NCBI GenBank assembly: GCA_021372395.1
Contig: JAJFUP010000045.1
Span: 1 to 40,249, forward strand
Source: Deltaproteobacteria bacterium
GTDB lineage: Bacteria; Desulfobacterota; Desulfomonilia; UBA1062
Reading direction: 5' to 3'
Length of the DNA: 40,249 nucleotides
A program made the translations under genes and the position numbers. The notes under the pieces are model-generated. The model was not told the DNA's origin. It was given only the letters and a program-made list of their open reading frames with translations, and searched no databases. Positions 1 through 7,303 of the stretch are shown here, piece after piece (position 1 is the first letter of the stretch; each line of letters begins with the position of its first letter).

Positions 1-2
1 AG

Positions 3-104
3 CTGGCAGTGTTCTGCAGGACGAACCGGTTTCACCAGGCAGACAGCGGGGAAGACTTCGAGTGCTACCGGTTCTGCCTGGACAAGGCCACGGACGCAGA
101 CTGA
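3..104 (+). CDS. 3' end of an unidentified protein (partial)
   Basis: The window opens inside a reading frame that gives 33 codons and a TGA stop. Nearly every codon ends in G or C, as in the confident genes of this window, so I take it as a true coding end. The visible residues include Cys pairs (C-Y-R-F-C near the end) and finish in T-D-A-D. I do not recognise the family and assign no function. It does not look like the end of a phosphate transporter, the usual partner of the DUF47 gene that follows. Confidence 0.5.
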   Translation: MAVFCRTNRFHQADSGEDFECYRFCLDKATDAD

Positions 105-200
105 CCAGGGGATCACCGACGGGCCTTTGGGCAGCGGATCCACGAGAAGCCCCCTCCCTCAGACGCCAGAAGAGAGGGACCCGACCTTCCCATACATATT

Positions 201-230
201 TTCGTGCGAATGCCCGAGGAAATATATGAT
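201..230 (+). promoter_or_regulatory. weak sigma-70-like promoter before the DUF47 gene
   Basis: A TATGAT -10 candidate (225-230) lies 18 bases after TTCGTG (201-206), a poor -35. A second TATGAT occurs at 233-238. The surrounding 40 bases are markedly AT-rich against a GC-rich background. Upstream, TCCCTC (155-160) and GAGGGA (174-179) could form a hairpin with a 13-base loop, perhaps marking the end of the previous transcript, but there is no T run. The evidence is composition plus one box only. Confidence 0.3.
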
Positions 231-261
231 AGTATGATATAAGGACGACAGGTGCCCGACC

Positions 262-870
262 ATGTGGCGGAAAAAGAAAAAGCCCAAGGATGATTTCTTC
301 GAGCTGCTCTACGGCCAGGGGGGAAAGACCCTGGAAGGTCTCGATGCCCTGTGCGCGTTCGTCTCGAGCAGCACCAAAGAAAATGCAGAAAAGGTCAAGG
401 ATATCGAGATGGAGGCCGACGATCTGCGCAGGATCATCATAGACAGGCTCAACAATACCTTTATTACCCCCATTGACAGGGAGGACATCTTTTCGCTATC
501 TAGGGCCATTGACGACGTCATGGACTATGCCTGCACGACGGTGTACGAGATGCAGGTCTACAAGGTGGATGCCGACGGGCACATCCTGGCCATGACCGAG
601 ATCCTCAAGAAGGAATGCAAGGAATTGATAGCAGCGCTCAAAAACCTTCGTCACTACCCGAATGTCGCCATGGAGCACGCGCGGGAGGCGAAGGCCTGTG
701 AAAACAGGATGGAAAAGGAATACCGGAGGTCTCTGGGGCACCTGTTCGAGGGCAGCGATCCGGTATACATGCTCAAGATGCGGGAGATCTACCGGCACCT
801 GAGCAACGCCGCCGACCGGGGAGACGAAGCGGCGAACATCATCAGCGACATCATCGTGAAGATGACATGA
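262..870 (+). CDS. DUF47 / PhoU-like divalent family protein
   Basis: A 202-residue, all-helical cytoplasmic protein of the DUF47 (PhoU-divergent) family. The family signature is visible: T-F-I-T-P-I-D-R-E-D-I at residues 66-76, I-D-D-V-x-D-Y at 83-89, and the second acidic metal-binding repeat (S-N-A-A-D-R-G-D-E-A-A) near 181-191. Family members are accessory proteins of Pit-type phosphate transporters and are thought to bind metal clusters like PhoU. No transporter is next to it here, so the partner must lie elsewhere or upstream of the window. The start is supported by AGGTG at 250-254, seven bases before ATG. The N-terminus is very basic (four lysines in residues 4-7). The family call is firm. 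A role in phosphate uptake is inferred. Confidence 0.88.
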   Translation: MWRKKKKPKDDFFELLYGQGGKTLEGLDALCAFVSSSTKENAEKVKDIEMEADDLRRIIIDRLNNTFITPIDREDIFSLSRAIDDVMDYACTTVYEMQVYKVDADGHILAMTEILKKECKELIAALKNLRHYPNVAMEHAREAKACENRMEKEYRRSLGHLFEGSDPVYMLKMREIYRHLSNAADRGDEAANIISDIIVKMT

Positions 871-907
871 CCGAGGTCTCCAGGAGGCCCGGGTTTACGG
901 GGGTTTT

Positions 908-2392
908 ATGAATCTCTATACATGGCTTGCAACACACGCCCGGGTGCGGCCCGACAAGGTCGGCCTCAGGTTTCGGGGCAAGGGGACGACCTACGCCGAG
1001 CTCTACAGGCTCACCGACTCGCTGGGGACGGCTCTCCGGAAGGCCGGCATCCGCAGGGACGACCATGTGACCATCGTGCTGCCGAATGTCCCTGAGTTCG
1101 TCATCTCCTTTTTGGCGATCGTCGGGATCGGCGGGGTCGCCACGCTCGTGAATCCCGCCTACACCTCACGGGAACTGAAGCACATCCTGACCGACTCCGA
1201 CTCCAAGGCCCTCATCATAGGCCACGAAAACGTCGGGCTCTACGAAGCCATAGAGCAGGAGTGCCCCCAGGACATCGTCATCACCACGGGCGAGGAGGGG
1301 AACTTCTCCGGGTGGGTACAGGCTGGCGGCAGCGGCATCGTGGAGGAGAGGGGACCGGACGACGTCGCAGCCATGATCTACTCGTCGGGTCTCACCGGCT
1401 ACCCCATGGGTGCCATGCTCACCCAGGGGAATCTCGATCACCAGTCGGACCTTTTGCGGCTGTGCATGGATGCCGATGACACCGACACCACGCTGACGCT
1501 GATCCCCTGCTTCCATTCCTTCAGCATCAGCACCAACCTGCTCTCCATGATCCGGTACGGCGGCACCGCTTACCTCATGAAGAAGCTCGATTTCAAGGAG
1601 CTGCACTACGCCCTCAGCGAGGGTGGCGTAACCGCGATATGCGCGGTGCCCACGCTCTTCTATGGAATGGTCTTCCACCCGGATCTCTCGGACATCGATT
1701 ACAAGCACATGCGGTCTCTGATTGCAGGCGGCTCCGCCCTCTCCATGGAGGTTTTCCAGGCGTTCAAGGACCGCTTCCACACTGAGCTCTGCCAGGGGTA
1801 CGGCATCACCGAGGCGTCCCCCGTGTGTTCGGTCAACAACCGGCATGTGGAAAACAGGCCCGCCTCCATCGGGCTGCCGGTGCCCGGCGTCGAGGCCAGG
1901 GTGGTGGACGATGCGGGGCGGACAGTCGAGCCGCTGGAGACCGGGGAGCTCCTGTTCAAGGGGCCGAACATCATGAAGGGCTACTACAATCGACCCAAGG
2001 AGACCGCCGAGATCATCAGAGACGGGTGGCTCTACACCGGTGACCTCGGACACGTGGACAAGGACGGCTACCTCTATATCACCGGGTACAAGAAGGACAT
2101 GGTGATCACCTCCGGGTTCAACGTGTACTCCCGCGAGGTGGTCAATGTGCTGAATTCATTGCCCGGGATACGTGATTCGGCCATCGTCGGCGAGCCCGAC
2201 CCCATGAGGGGGGCCATCATCAAGGCTTATGTGGTCTGTGATGATCCGTCCATCACCGAGGACGACGTCAAGAAGTCTGCCCGCAAGCAGCTTACCTCGT
2301 ACAAGACCCCCAGGAAGGTGGAATTCGTGAGCGCGATCCCCCGGGATAAGAAGGGCAAGGTGCTCCTGGATCTCTTGAAGCACAGGACATGA
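908..2392 (+). CDS. AMP-binding acyl-CoA synthetase-like protein with altered core motifs
   Basis: A 494-residue member of the ANL superfamily (acyl/aryl-CoA ligases), which activates a carboxylate with ATP and transfers it to CoA. Visible motifs are the phosphate loop at 158-169, Q-G-Y-G-I-T-E at 296-302, Y-T-G-D-L at 376-380, and the C-terminal lysine in R-D-K-K-G-K (K484), which normally catalyses adenylation. Three positions depart from the family: the phosphate loop reads S-S-G-L-T-G-Y-P-M-G where T-T-G-x-P-K-G is usual, so Thr becomes Leu and the lysine becomes M167. The hinge reads G-Y-K-K-D where G-R-x-K-D is usual. Activity may therefore be modified. The substrate cannot be told from sequence. 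No good Shine-Dalgarno sits at normal spacing (AGGAGG is 20 bases away). The stop overlaps the next start by four bases (ATGA), so the two are probably co-expressed. Confidence 0.88.
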   Translation: MNLYTWLATHARVRPDKVGLRFRGKGTTYAELYRLTDSLGTALRKAGIRRDDHVTIVLPNVPEFVISFLAIVGIGGVATLVNPAYTSRELKHILTDSDSKALIIGHENVGLYEAIEQECPQDIVITTGEEGNFSGWVQAGGSGIVEERGPDDVAAMIYSSGLTGYPMGAMLTQGNLDHQSDLLRLCMDADDTDTTLTLIPCFHSFSISTNLLSMIRYGGTAYLMKKLDFKELHYALSEGGVTAICAVPTLFYGMVFHPDLSDIDYKHMRSLIAGGSALSMEVFQAFKDRFHTELCQGYGITEASPVCSVNNRHVENRPASIGLPVPGVEARVVDDAGRTVEPLETGELLFKGPNIMKGYYNRPKETAEIIRDGWLYTGDLGHVDKDGYLYITGYKKDMVITSGFNVYSREVVNVLNSLPGIRDSAIVGEPDPMRGAIIKAYVVCDDPSITEDDVKKSARKQLTSYKTPRKVEFVSAIPRDKKGKVLLDLLKHRT

Positions 2393-3291
2393 ACCCGTGC
2401 ACCCTGTGCCCGAGAAGGTGCGGCGTCGACCGGTCGAGAGCCAAGGGCGCCTGCGGGGTCGGGGATGAGATCCGGGTGGGGGCAATCGTCATACACCGGG
2501 GCGAAGAGCCTCCGCTGGTCGAAGGCGCCGGATCGGGAGCCATATTCTTCTGCGGCTGCCCTCTTCGGTGCTCCTATTGCCAGAACAGCCAGATAAGCCA
2601 CCTCTGTCAGGGAAGAACGATCGCCGCCCCCGAGCTTGCCGACTTCATGATGCGCCTGCAGGATGCAGGGTGTTCCAACATCAATCTGGTGAGCCCCACC
2701 CACTATACGCCCCAGATCCTCGACACCCTCGAGTCAGCCTTCCGTCTGGGGCTGAACCTCCCCATCGTCGTCAACTCCGGCGGCTATGAAACGCGGGAAT
2801 GTCTCGAGCTCTGGGGCAGGTACGCCCGCATCTATCTCATGGACCTCAAGTACGGCGACAACCATGCAGGCAGGAGTTTGAGCCGGGTGCCGGACTACTG
2901 GGACCAGGCCAGGGAGGCGATCTCCTTCCTGTGGGAAACGGTGGGGCCCCTGGAACTGGATCGCGAGGGCAGGGCGGTTGGCGGCCTCATTGTCAGACAC
3001 CTCCTGCTGCCCGGGATGCTCTCCAACCCCTTCTCCGTGCTCGAGTTCCTCGCCGGGCTCTCTCTCGACATCCCGTTCAGCCTCATGTCCCAGTACAACC
3101 CGAGGTTCTATCAGGGTGAATCACCGGAGATGATGCGCGGTCTCACCAGGGACGAGTATCAGGTCGTTCTCGAGCGGGCACTCGACCTGGGATTCACCAC
3201 GATTTTTGCCCAGGAGATGAATGCGAGCGGCTCCTATAACCCCGACTTCGATGCCGACTCCCCCTTCGGCGACCTCACGAGGCTGCTCTAG
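2389..3291 (+). CDS. PflX-type radical SAM protein (pyruvate formate-lyase activase-like)
   Basis: A 300-residue radical SAM protein. The cluster motif C-P-L-R-C-S-Y-C (C57, C61, C64) binds the [4Fe-4S] that cleaves S-adenosylmethionine. An N-terminal Cys set (C4, C7, C11, C22) is typical of the PflX branch (COG1313), related to pyruvate formate-lyase activating enzyme, and may hold a second metal site. The true substrate of PflX proteins is not established, and no pyruvate formate-lyase or other glycyl-radical enzyme gene lies in this window. Translation is coupled to the acyl-CoA-synthetase-like gene by a 4-base overlap, which suggests a shared function. The protein is likely cytoplasmic and oxygen-sensitive. 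The superfamily call is firm and the role unknown. Confidence 0.85.
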   Translation: MNPCTLCPRRCGVDRSRAKGACGVGDEIRVGAIVIHRGEEPPLVEGAGSGAIFFCGCPLRCSYCQNSQISHLCQGRTIAAPELADFMMRLQDAGCSNINLVSPTHYTPQILDTLESAFRLGLNLPIVVNSGGYETRECLELWGRYARIYLMDLKYGDNHAGRSLSRVPDYWDQAREAISFLWETVGPLELDREGRAVGGLIVRHLLLPGMLSNPFSVLEFLAGLSLDIPFSLMSQYNPRFYQGESPEMMRGLTRDEYQVVLERALDLGFTTIFAQEMNASGSYNPDFDADSPFGDLTRLL

Positions 3292-3293
3292 CC

Positions 3294-3313
3294 GACCCGT
3301 GCATCCTCGGGTC
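3294..3313. terminator. short hairpin between convergent genes
   Basis: GACCCG (3294-3299) and CGGGTC (3308-3313) form a perfect 6-bp stem with an 8-base loop. It lies in the 42-base gap between the converging pflX-like gene and the end of the flagellar operon. There is no T run on either strand, so intrinsic termination is not certain. Position is the main argument. Confidence 0.3.
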
Positions 3314-3333
3314 CCCGCGTCAGGAGAGGGCTG

Positions 3334-3882
3334 TCACTGCACCGCCGCGGCAGTCTCGGGTGCGGCCGTGCTCCCCAACCCCACGCGGAAGGTCATGAGC
3401 CTCTGGGTGATGGAGGCCGCCTTCTGCGGCTCCATATAGGCCAGGATGCTCCCTGCGATGTCTCCCTTCATGTTGAGGAAGACCTCGACAGCCACATCGA
3501 AATCGCAATTGTTCATCAGCGTTGCCGCTGCCTTGGGCTTCATGGAAGAATAGATCTTCACCAGGTGCTTGACCCGCTCGCCGCTCACGAGCTTGTAGGA
3601 CTGGAGGTCGGTCCTCACGGCCGCCTCGAGGGTTTCTAGCTGCTTGATCTTCTCGCCGACCTGTTTTTCCAGCTCCTTGAGCTCCATCTCGCGGGCCTTC
3701 ACCCGCTCCTCCCGCTGCCTGATCACCTCCATCTGTTCGCCAGGTGTCAGGATCTCCTGCTGCTGCACCGAGGTGGCCGCCGTGCTGTTTCCGGCCTCCA
3801 CAGGGGAGGGTTTTATGACAAGGTAGATGCCCACGCACATGATATTCATCAGTACTATACCCAGCAGGATCTTCGCCTTCAT
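3334..3882 (-). CDS. motE: MotE-like flagellar chaperone (MgtE-N-like)
   Basis: A 182-residue protein, last gene of the flagellar operon. Residues 4-23 form a single hydrophobic membrane anchor. Residues about 45-95 are a charged coiled coil. The C-terminal part (about 100-165) resembles the MgtE intracellular N domain, with M-K-P-K-A-A-A-T-L-M and M-E-P-Q-K-A-A-S-I. This is the layout of MotE, a periplasmic chaperone of the stator protein MotC in other proteobacteria, often encoded next to fliJ. The start overlaps the fliJ stop by four bases (ATGA). The product may be membrane-anchored with its bulk in the periplasm. The domain call is good. Assignment as MotE is by architecture and position. 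Confidence 0.8.
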   Translation of the reverse strand: MKAKILLGIVLMNIMCVGIYLVIKPSPVEAGNSTAATSVQQQEILTPGEQMEVIRQREERVKAREMELKELEKQVGEKIKQLETLEAAVRTDLQSYKLVSGERVKHLVKIYSSMKPKAAATLMNNCDFDVAVEVFLNMKGDIAGSILAYMEPQKAASITQRLMTFRVGLGSTAAPETAAAVQ

Positions 3883-4319
3883 CTCGTACCCCCATGCCTC
3901 ATTATTGCGATCTCATCGATGAAATTCATCTCCGCCTTCCTCTCGAGGGCGTCGAACCGTTCGCGGTGGATCTCTTTGAGCCTTTCCACAGCCTGATGTG
4001 CCCTTTTTGCCTCCAGGAGCTTTTCCCTCTTCAGCGTTACGTGCTGCTGGGAGATCCTGATGTTCTTCTCGATCTTTTCCAGGCTTTCTTTCAGGTGAGA
4101 GAGGTATTCGTAATATCCCCTGACCTCGGACGAGTTTATTCCTCTCTTCATCCGGTTCATGAGATCATGCCCCAGGTCGGTGCTTCTGGACTCGAGCTGT
4201 CCTCTCCTGGCCAGGAGGCTGAGGTGGTTCCTCTGAGCCTGGGAGAATGCCTGCTGGGCGATGTTCTCCCTGATCCTCCTCACGTTCAGCAGTGTCTCGT
4301 ACCGGTATTTGAAGGCCAT
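3879..4319 (-). CDS. fliJ: flagellar export protein FliJ
   Basis: A 146-residue, almost entirely coiled-coil protein beginning M-A-F-K-Y-R-Y-E-T-L-L, the usual FliJ opening. FliJ is the stalk-like component of the flagellar type III export apparatus that links the FliI ATPase ring to the export gate and recycles chaperones. The start was chosen at this ATG because AGGAGG stands eight bases ahead and the ATG shares one base with the fliI stop (TAATG). An upstream in-frame start would lie inside fliI. Sequence conservation of FliJ is low, so the call rests on coiled-coil pattern, length, N-terminal motif and location between fliI and motE. Confidence 0.88.
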   Translation of the reverse strand: MAFKYRYETLLNVRRIRENIAQQAFSQAQRNHLSLLARRGQLESRSTDLGHDLMNRMKRGINSSEVRGYYEYLSHLKESLEKIEKNIRISQQHVTLKREKLLEAKRAHQAVERLKEIHRERFDALERKAEMNFIDEIAIMRHGGTR

Positions 4320-5650
4320 TATGAACCTCCTGCGCCATGATCGCCCACCACGGCGCACATCTTCAGGACCGTCTCCTCGATCGTGGCCTTTTCATTGACC
4401 GCCTGCTTCAGGAAGCTGTTGATGGCATCGCTGTGACGGATCGCGGTGTCGATCTCGGGGTTGTTCCCTGCCACATACGCCCCGATATTGATGAGGTCCC
4501 GGGCCTCCTCGTAGACTGCGCACATGGCCTGGATCTTCCGGGAGGCCTCCAGGTGCCTGTCCGGAACTATATCGGTCATGACCCTGCTCACGCTCCTCAG
4601 GATATCGATGGCCGGGTAGTGGCCCCGCGCCGCCAGATCCCTGGAGAGCACGATATGCCCATCCACGATGGAGCGGACGGTATCGGATACGGGCTCGGTG
4701 AGGTCGTCTCCCTCGACGAGCACCGTGTACAGTCCGGTGATGCTCCCTGCGGACGAGGTGTTCCCCGCCCTTTCGAGGAGTTTGGGCATCTTCGCGAAGC
4801 AGGAAGGCGTGTACCCCTTGGTGGTGGGGGGCTCCCCGACGGCCAGCCCGATCTCGCGCATGGACATGGCATACCGCGTCACCGAGTCCATCATGAGGAG
4901 CACATTCAGGCCCTGGTCCCGGAAGAACTCTGCAATGGTGGTGGCGAGGTAGGCCCCGCGGATGCGTATGAGGGACGGCTGGTCCGAGATGGCAGCCACG
5001 ACCACCGATCGCTTGAGCCCCTCTTCCCCCAGGTCCCTTTCCAGGAACTCCTTGACCTCTCTGCCCCTCTCACCGATGAGCGCGATGACGTTCACATCCG
5101 CCTTGGTGTTGCGGGCGATCATGCCGAGGAGTACGCTTTTGCCCACCCCCGAACCGGCCATGATGGCCATCCTCTGTCCCTTGCCCACGGTCAGGAAGCC
5201 GTTGATGGCCTTGATGCCGAGGTCGAGCGGCTCACGGATGCGTTTCTTCTTCAAGGGGTTGTAGGGGTTGCCGTACAGGGGCATCTCGTGGTCGAGGATC
5301 AGCGGGCCCTTCCCATCCAGAGGAGAGCCCATGCCGTCGATGACCCTGCCGAGCAGCGATCTGCCGACCTTGACCAGGGGCTGCGACTTCCGTGCGACGA
5401 TCATGCTGCCGGGGCCTATCCCGGCAAGGTCTCCCAGGGGCATCAGCAGGACTCGCTTGTCCCGGAATCCGACAACCTCTGCCATGATGGAATCTTTTTT
5501 TGCCTTGGAGTAGATCTCGCACATCCCGCCCATGGCGCTTCCAGGTCCGTGACCTTCCACCACCAGGCCCACGATGTTGGTGACCTTGCCGCGGACCTGA
5601 ATGGGCTCCAGTTCCTGCAATGCCAGGATATGTCGCTTGAAGTCGGTCAT
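4319..5650 (-). CDS. fliI: flagellum-specific ATPase FliI
   Basis: A 443-residue F1-beta-like ATPase that energises flagellar type III protein export at the cytoplasmic base of the flagellum. Residues 165-172 (A-G-S-G-V-G-K-S) are Walker A, followed by G-E-R-G-R-E at 193-198, Walker B (L-L-M-M-D-S) at 251-256, and the family signature P-P-T-T-K-G-Y-T-P-S at 274-283. The N-terminal beta-barrel domain (1-100) and C-terminal helical domain are complete. Length is normal. The start overlaps the fliH stop by four bases (ATGA), and the stop overlaps the fliJ start by one base, so translation is coupled throughout. Confidence 0.96.
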   Translation of the reverse strand: MTDFKRHILALQELEPIQVRGKVTNIVGLVVEGHGPGSAMGGMCEIYSKAKKDSIMAEVVGFRDKRVLLMPLGDLAGIGPGSMIVARKSQPLVKVGRSLLGRVIDGMGSPLDGKGPLILDHEMPLYGNPYNPLKKKRIREPLDLGIKAINGFLTVGKGQRMAIMAGSGVGKSVLLGMIARNTKADVNVIALIGERGREVKEFLERDLGEEGLKRSVVVAAISDQPSLIRIRGAYLATTIAEFFRDQGLNVLLMMDSVTRYAMSMREIGLAVGEPPTTKGYTPSCFAKMPKLLERAGNTSSAGSITGLYTVLVEGDDLTEPVSDTVRSIVDGHIVLSRDLAARGHYPAIDILRSVSRVMTDIVPDRHLEASRKIQAMCAVYEEARDLINIGAYVAGNNPEIDTAIRHSDAINSFLKQAVNEKATIEETVLKMCAVVGDHGAGGS

Positions 5651-6300
5651 TTTTCCAGCAGCGTCTCTTTCATGAGCTCTATCTGGGACCGTATGCTCGC
5701 ATCGATCTCACCAAACTCGGTTTCGACGACGATGCCGCCACGATCCAGCGAGGAATCCTCGATGAAGTGGATGTTCCTGTTTCCGCTCAGGTGTTTCGTC
5801 AGGATGCGCTCGATATCGCGGATGTGCTCGAAGTCCGATGGGTGAAGCCTCAGGCGGATCTCGTCGGTCTCCATGAGATGGCTGCAGGAAGACTTGACGG
5901 TATCCAGGACGATTTCCGGACTGAGCTGGATCTGGCGATGGATGACCTTTTCCGCCACGAGCAGGAGGATCTCGATGATCTGGTCCTGGTGCTTCTCTAT
6001 GATGAGATGCCGCATCTTCTTGAGGTCTTCGATGCCCTTTGCCAGGGTGTCGAGCAGGGGTTCCATCTTTTTGACAGCCATCATCTGGCCCTGAGCCTGA
6101 CCCTGTTCCAGTCCTTTCCGGTAAGCCTCCATCTCGATGGCTTCCTTCTCGGCCTTGGCCTTTCCCAGGATCGCTGCTGCCTGATCCTTTGCATCCTTGA
6201 GATCTGCGTGCCTGACACGGTTCCCCATGTCCTTGGCGCAGTAGGGGGTGATGGTGCATTCCTGCTGGTCGCCGCCGCGGATGATTCTAGATGAGGACAT
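5647..6300 (-). CDS. fliH: flagellar assembly protein FliH
   Basis: A 217-residue negative regulator and membrane-docking partner of FliI. The middle (about 35-110) is a long charged helix with Gly- and Gln-rich spacing (G-L-E-Q-G-Q-A-Q-G-Q), resembling the GxxxG-rich segment common in FliH. The C-terminal half resembles the V/A-type ATPase E-subunit-like domain (P-E-I-V-L-D-T-V, D-R-G-G-I-V-V-E-T-E-F-G-E-I-D-A). The start overlaps the end of fliG by 14 bases. The call combines the C-terminal G-G-x-x-V-E-T motif with position between fliG and fliI. Confidence 0.92.
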   Translation of the reverse strand: MSSSRIIRGGDQQECTITPYCAKDMGNRVRHADLKDAKDQAAAILGKAKAEKEAIEMEAYRKGLEQGQAQGQMMAVKKMEPLLDTLAKGIEDLKKMRHLIIEKHQDQIIEILLLVAEKVIHRQIQLSPEIVLDTVKSSCSHLMETDEIRLRLHPSDFEHIRDIERILTKHLSGNRNIHFIEDSSLDRGGIVVETEFGEIDASIRSQIELMKETLLEK

Positions 6301-7303
6301 CCTCTCCGCCCTTTCCGCCGATGACGATCTTCCCGGCAGCCTCGAGCTTCCTGGCCACGCGGACGATGTTCTGCTGGGCGCTTTCCACGTCGGAAAGTTT
6401 CACCGGGCCCATGGCCTCCATGTCTTCCAGGAGCATCTCGGAGGCCCGAGACGACATGTTCTTGAGGATCTGGCCCTTGAGGCCCTCGCTCGCGGTCTTG
6501 AGCGCCAGCGACAGATCTTCGTTCGTGATCTCCTTCAGGATGGTCTGGATGCCTCTGTTGTCGATGTTGATGAGGTCCTCGAACACGAACATCTTCTGGC
6601 GGATGCTCTCGGCCAGGTCGGCATCCATCTCCTCCAGGGAGGCGAATATCATGTTCTCGGTGTTGTGATCGAGCTGGTTCATGATCTCGGCCACGGTCTC
6701 GATGCCGCCGAGTTTCTTGCTTTCCACGCTTCCCATGGCCTCGATCTCCTGCTTGAGCACATCGTCCACGTCCTCGATGATCCCGGAGGGTACCATCCCG
6801 AGATTCGCGATCCTGAAGATGATCTCGGACTGGAGCTTCTCCGGCATCTCTTTGATGATCTGGGCAACCTTCAGGTGGTCCAGGTGAGCGAGCACGAGCG
6901 CAATGGTCTGGGGATGCTCTCCCTTGAGGTATTCCACGAGCAGCGAGGAGTCGATGCCCCGCAAGGAGGAAAAGGCCGCAGTGTCCATGGCCTGGGAGAT
7001 GGAATCGAGGATGGGTTTTGCCTTGTCCTGCCCGATGGCGGATACCAGGGCACCACGAAGGTAATCGATCCCCTTGCCCGTGACGCCGCTTACCTCCGAG
7101 CTCAGCTGGTGGAACTCGTCCATGATGGTCTGAACGGTGTCTACGGAGATGGTCACATCTTCGAGGGCCGCCATGCGCTTGCCGAGCAGTCTGATCTCCT
7201 GGTCTGCCAGACCCTTGAAAATGGCCTTGGAGAACTCGTCCCCCATGGCCATGAGGAAGATGGCGGCCTTCTGGGGGCCGTCGATCTTTTTGAGCTTCGC
7301 CAT
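6287..7303 (-). CDS. fliG: flagellar motor switch protein FliG
   Basis: A 338-residue rotor protein that joins the FliF MS-ring to the C-ring and contacts the stator. The N-terminal domain matches FliG (K-A-A-I-F-L-M-A-M-G). The middle domain carries E-H-P-Q-T-I-A-L-V-L, the FliM-binding region. The C-terminal torque helix has the usual charged pattern (M-F-V-F-E-D-L, L-K-x-A-S-E). Two ATGs lie in tandem (7306 and 7303). I chose the second because AGGAGA is then seven bases away and the product starts M-A-K-L, as most FliG do. The first would overlap the fliF stop as ATGA and is also possible. Complete and normal in length. Confidence 0.95.
   Translation of the reverse strand: MAKLKKIDGPQKAAIFLMAMGDEFSKAIFKGLADQEIRLLGKRMAALEDVTISVDTVQTIMDEFHQLSSEVSGVTGKGIDYLRGALVSAIGQDKAKPILDSISQAMDTAAFSSLRGIDSSLLVEYLKGEHPQTIALVLAHLDHLKVAQIIKEMPEKLQSEIIFRIANLGMVPSGIIEDVDDVLKQEIEAMGSVESKKLGGIETVAEIMNQLDHNTENMIFASLEEMDADLAESIRQKMFVFEDLINIDNRGIQTILKEITNEDLSLALKTASEGLKGQILKNMSSRASEMLLEDMEAMGPVKLSDVESAQQNIVRVARKLEAAGKIVIGGKGGEDVLI

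Noticed and set aside
4337-5845. Long plus-strand open frame (502 codons) opposite fliI and fliH
   Set aside because: Antisense shadow of two clear flagellar genes; the translation is rich in His, Asp and Gly without recognisable motifs.
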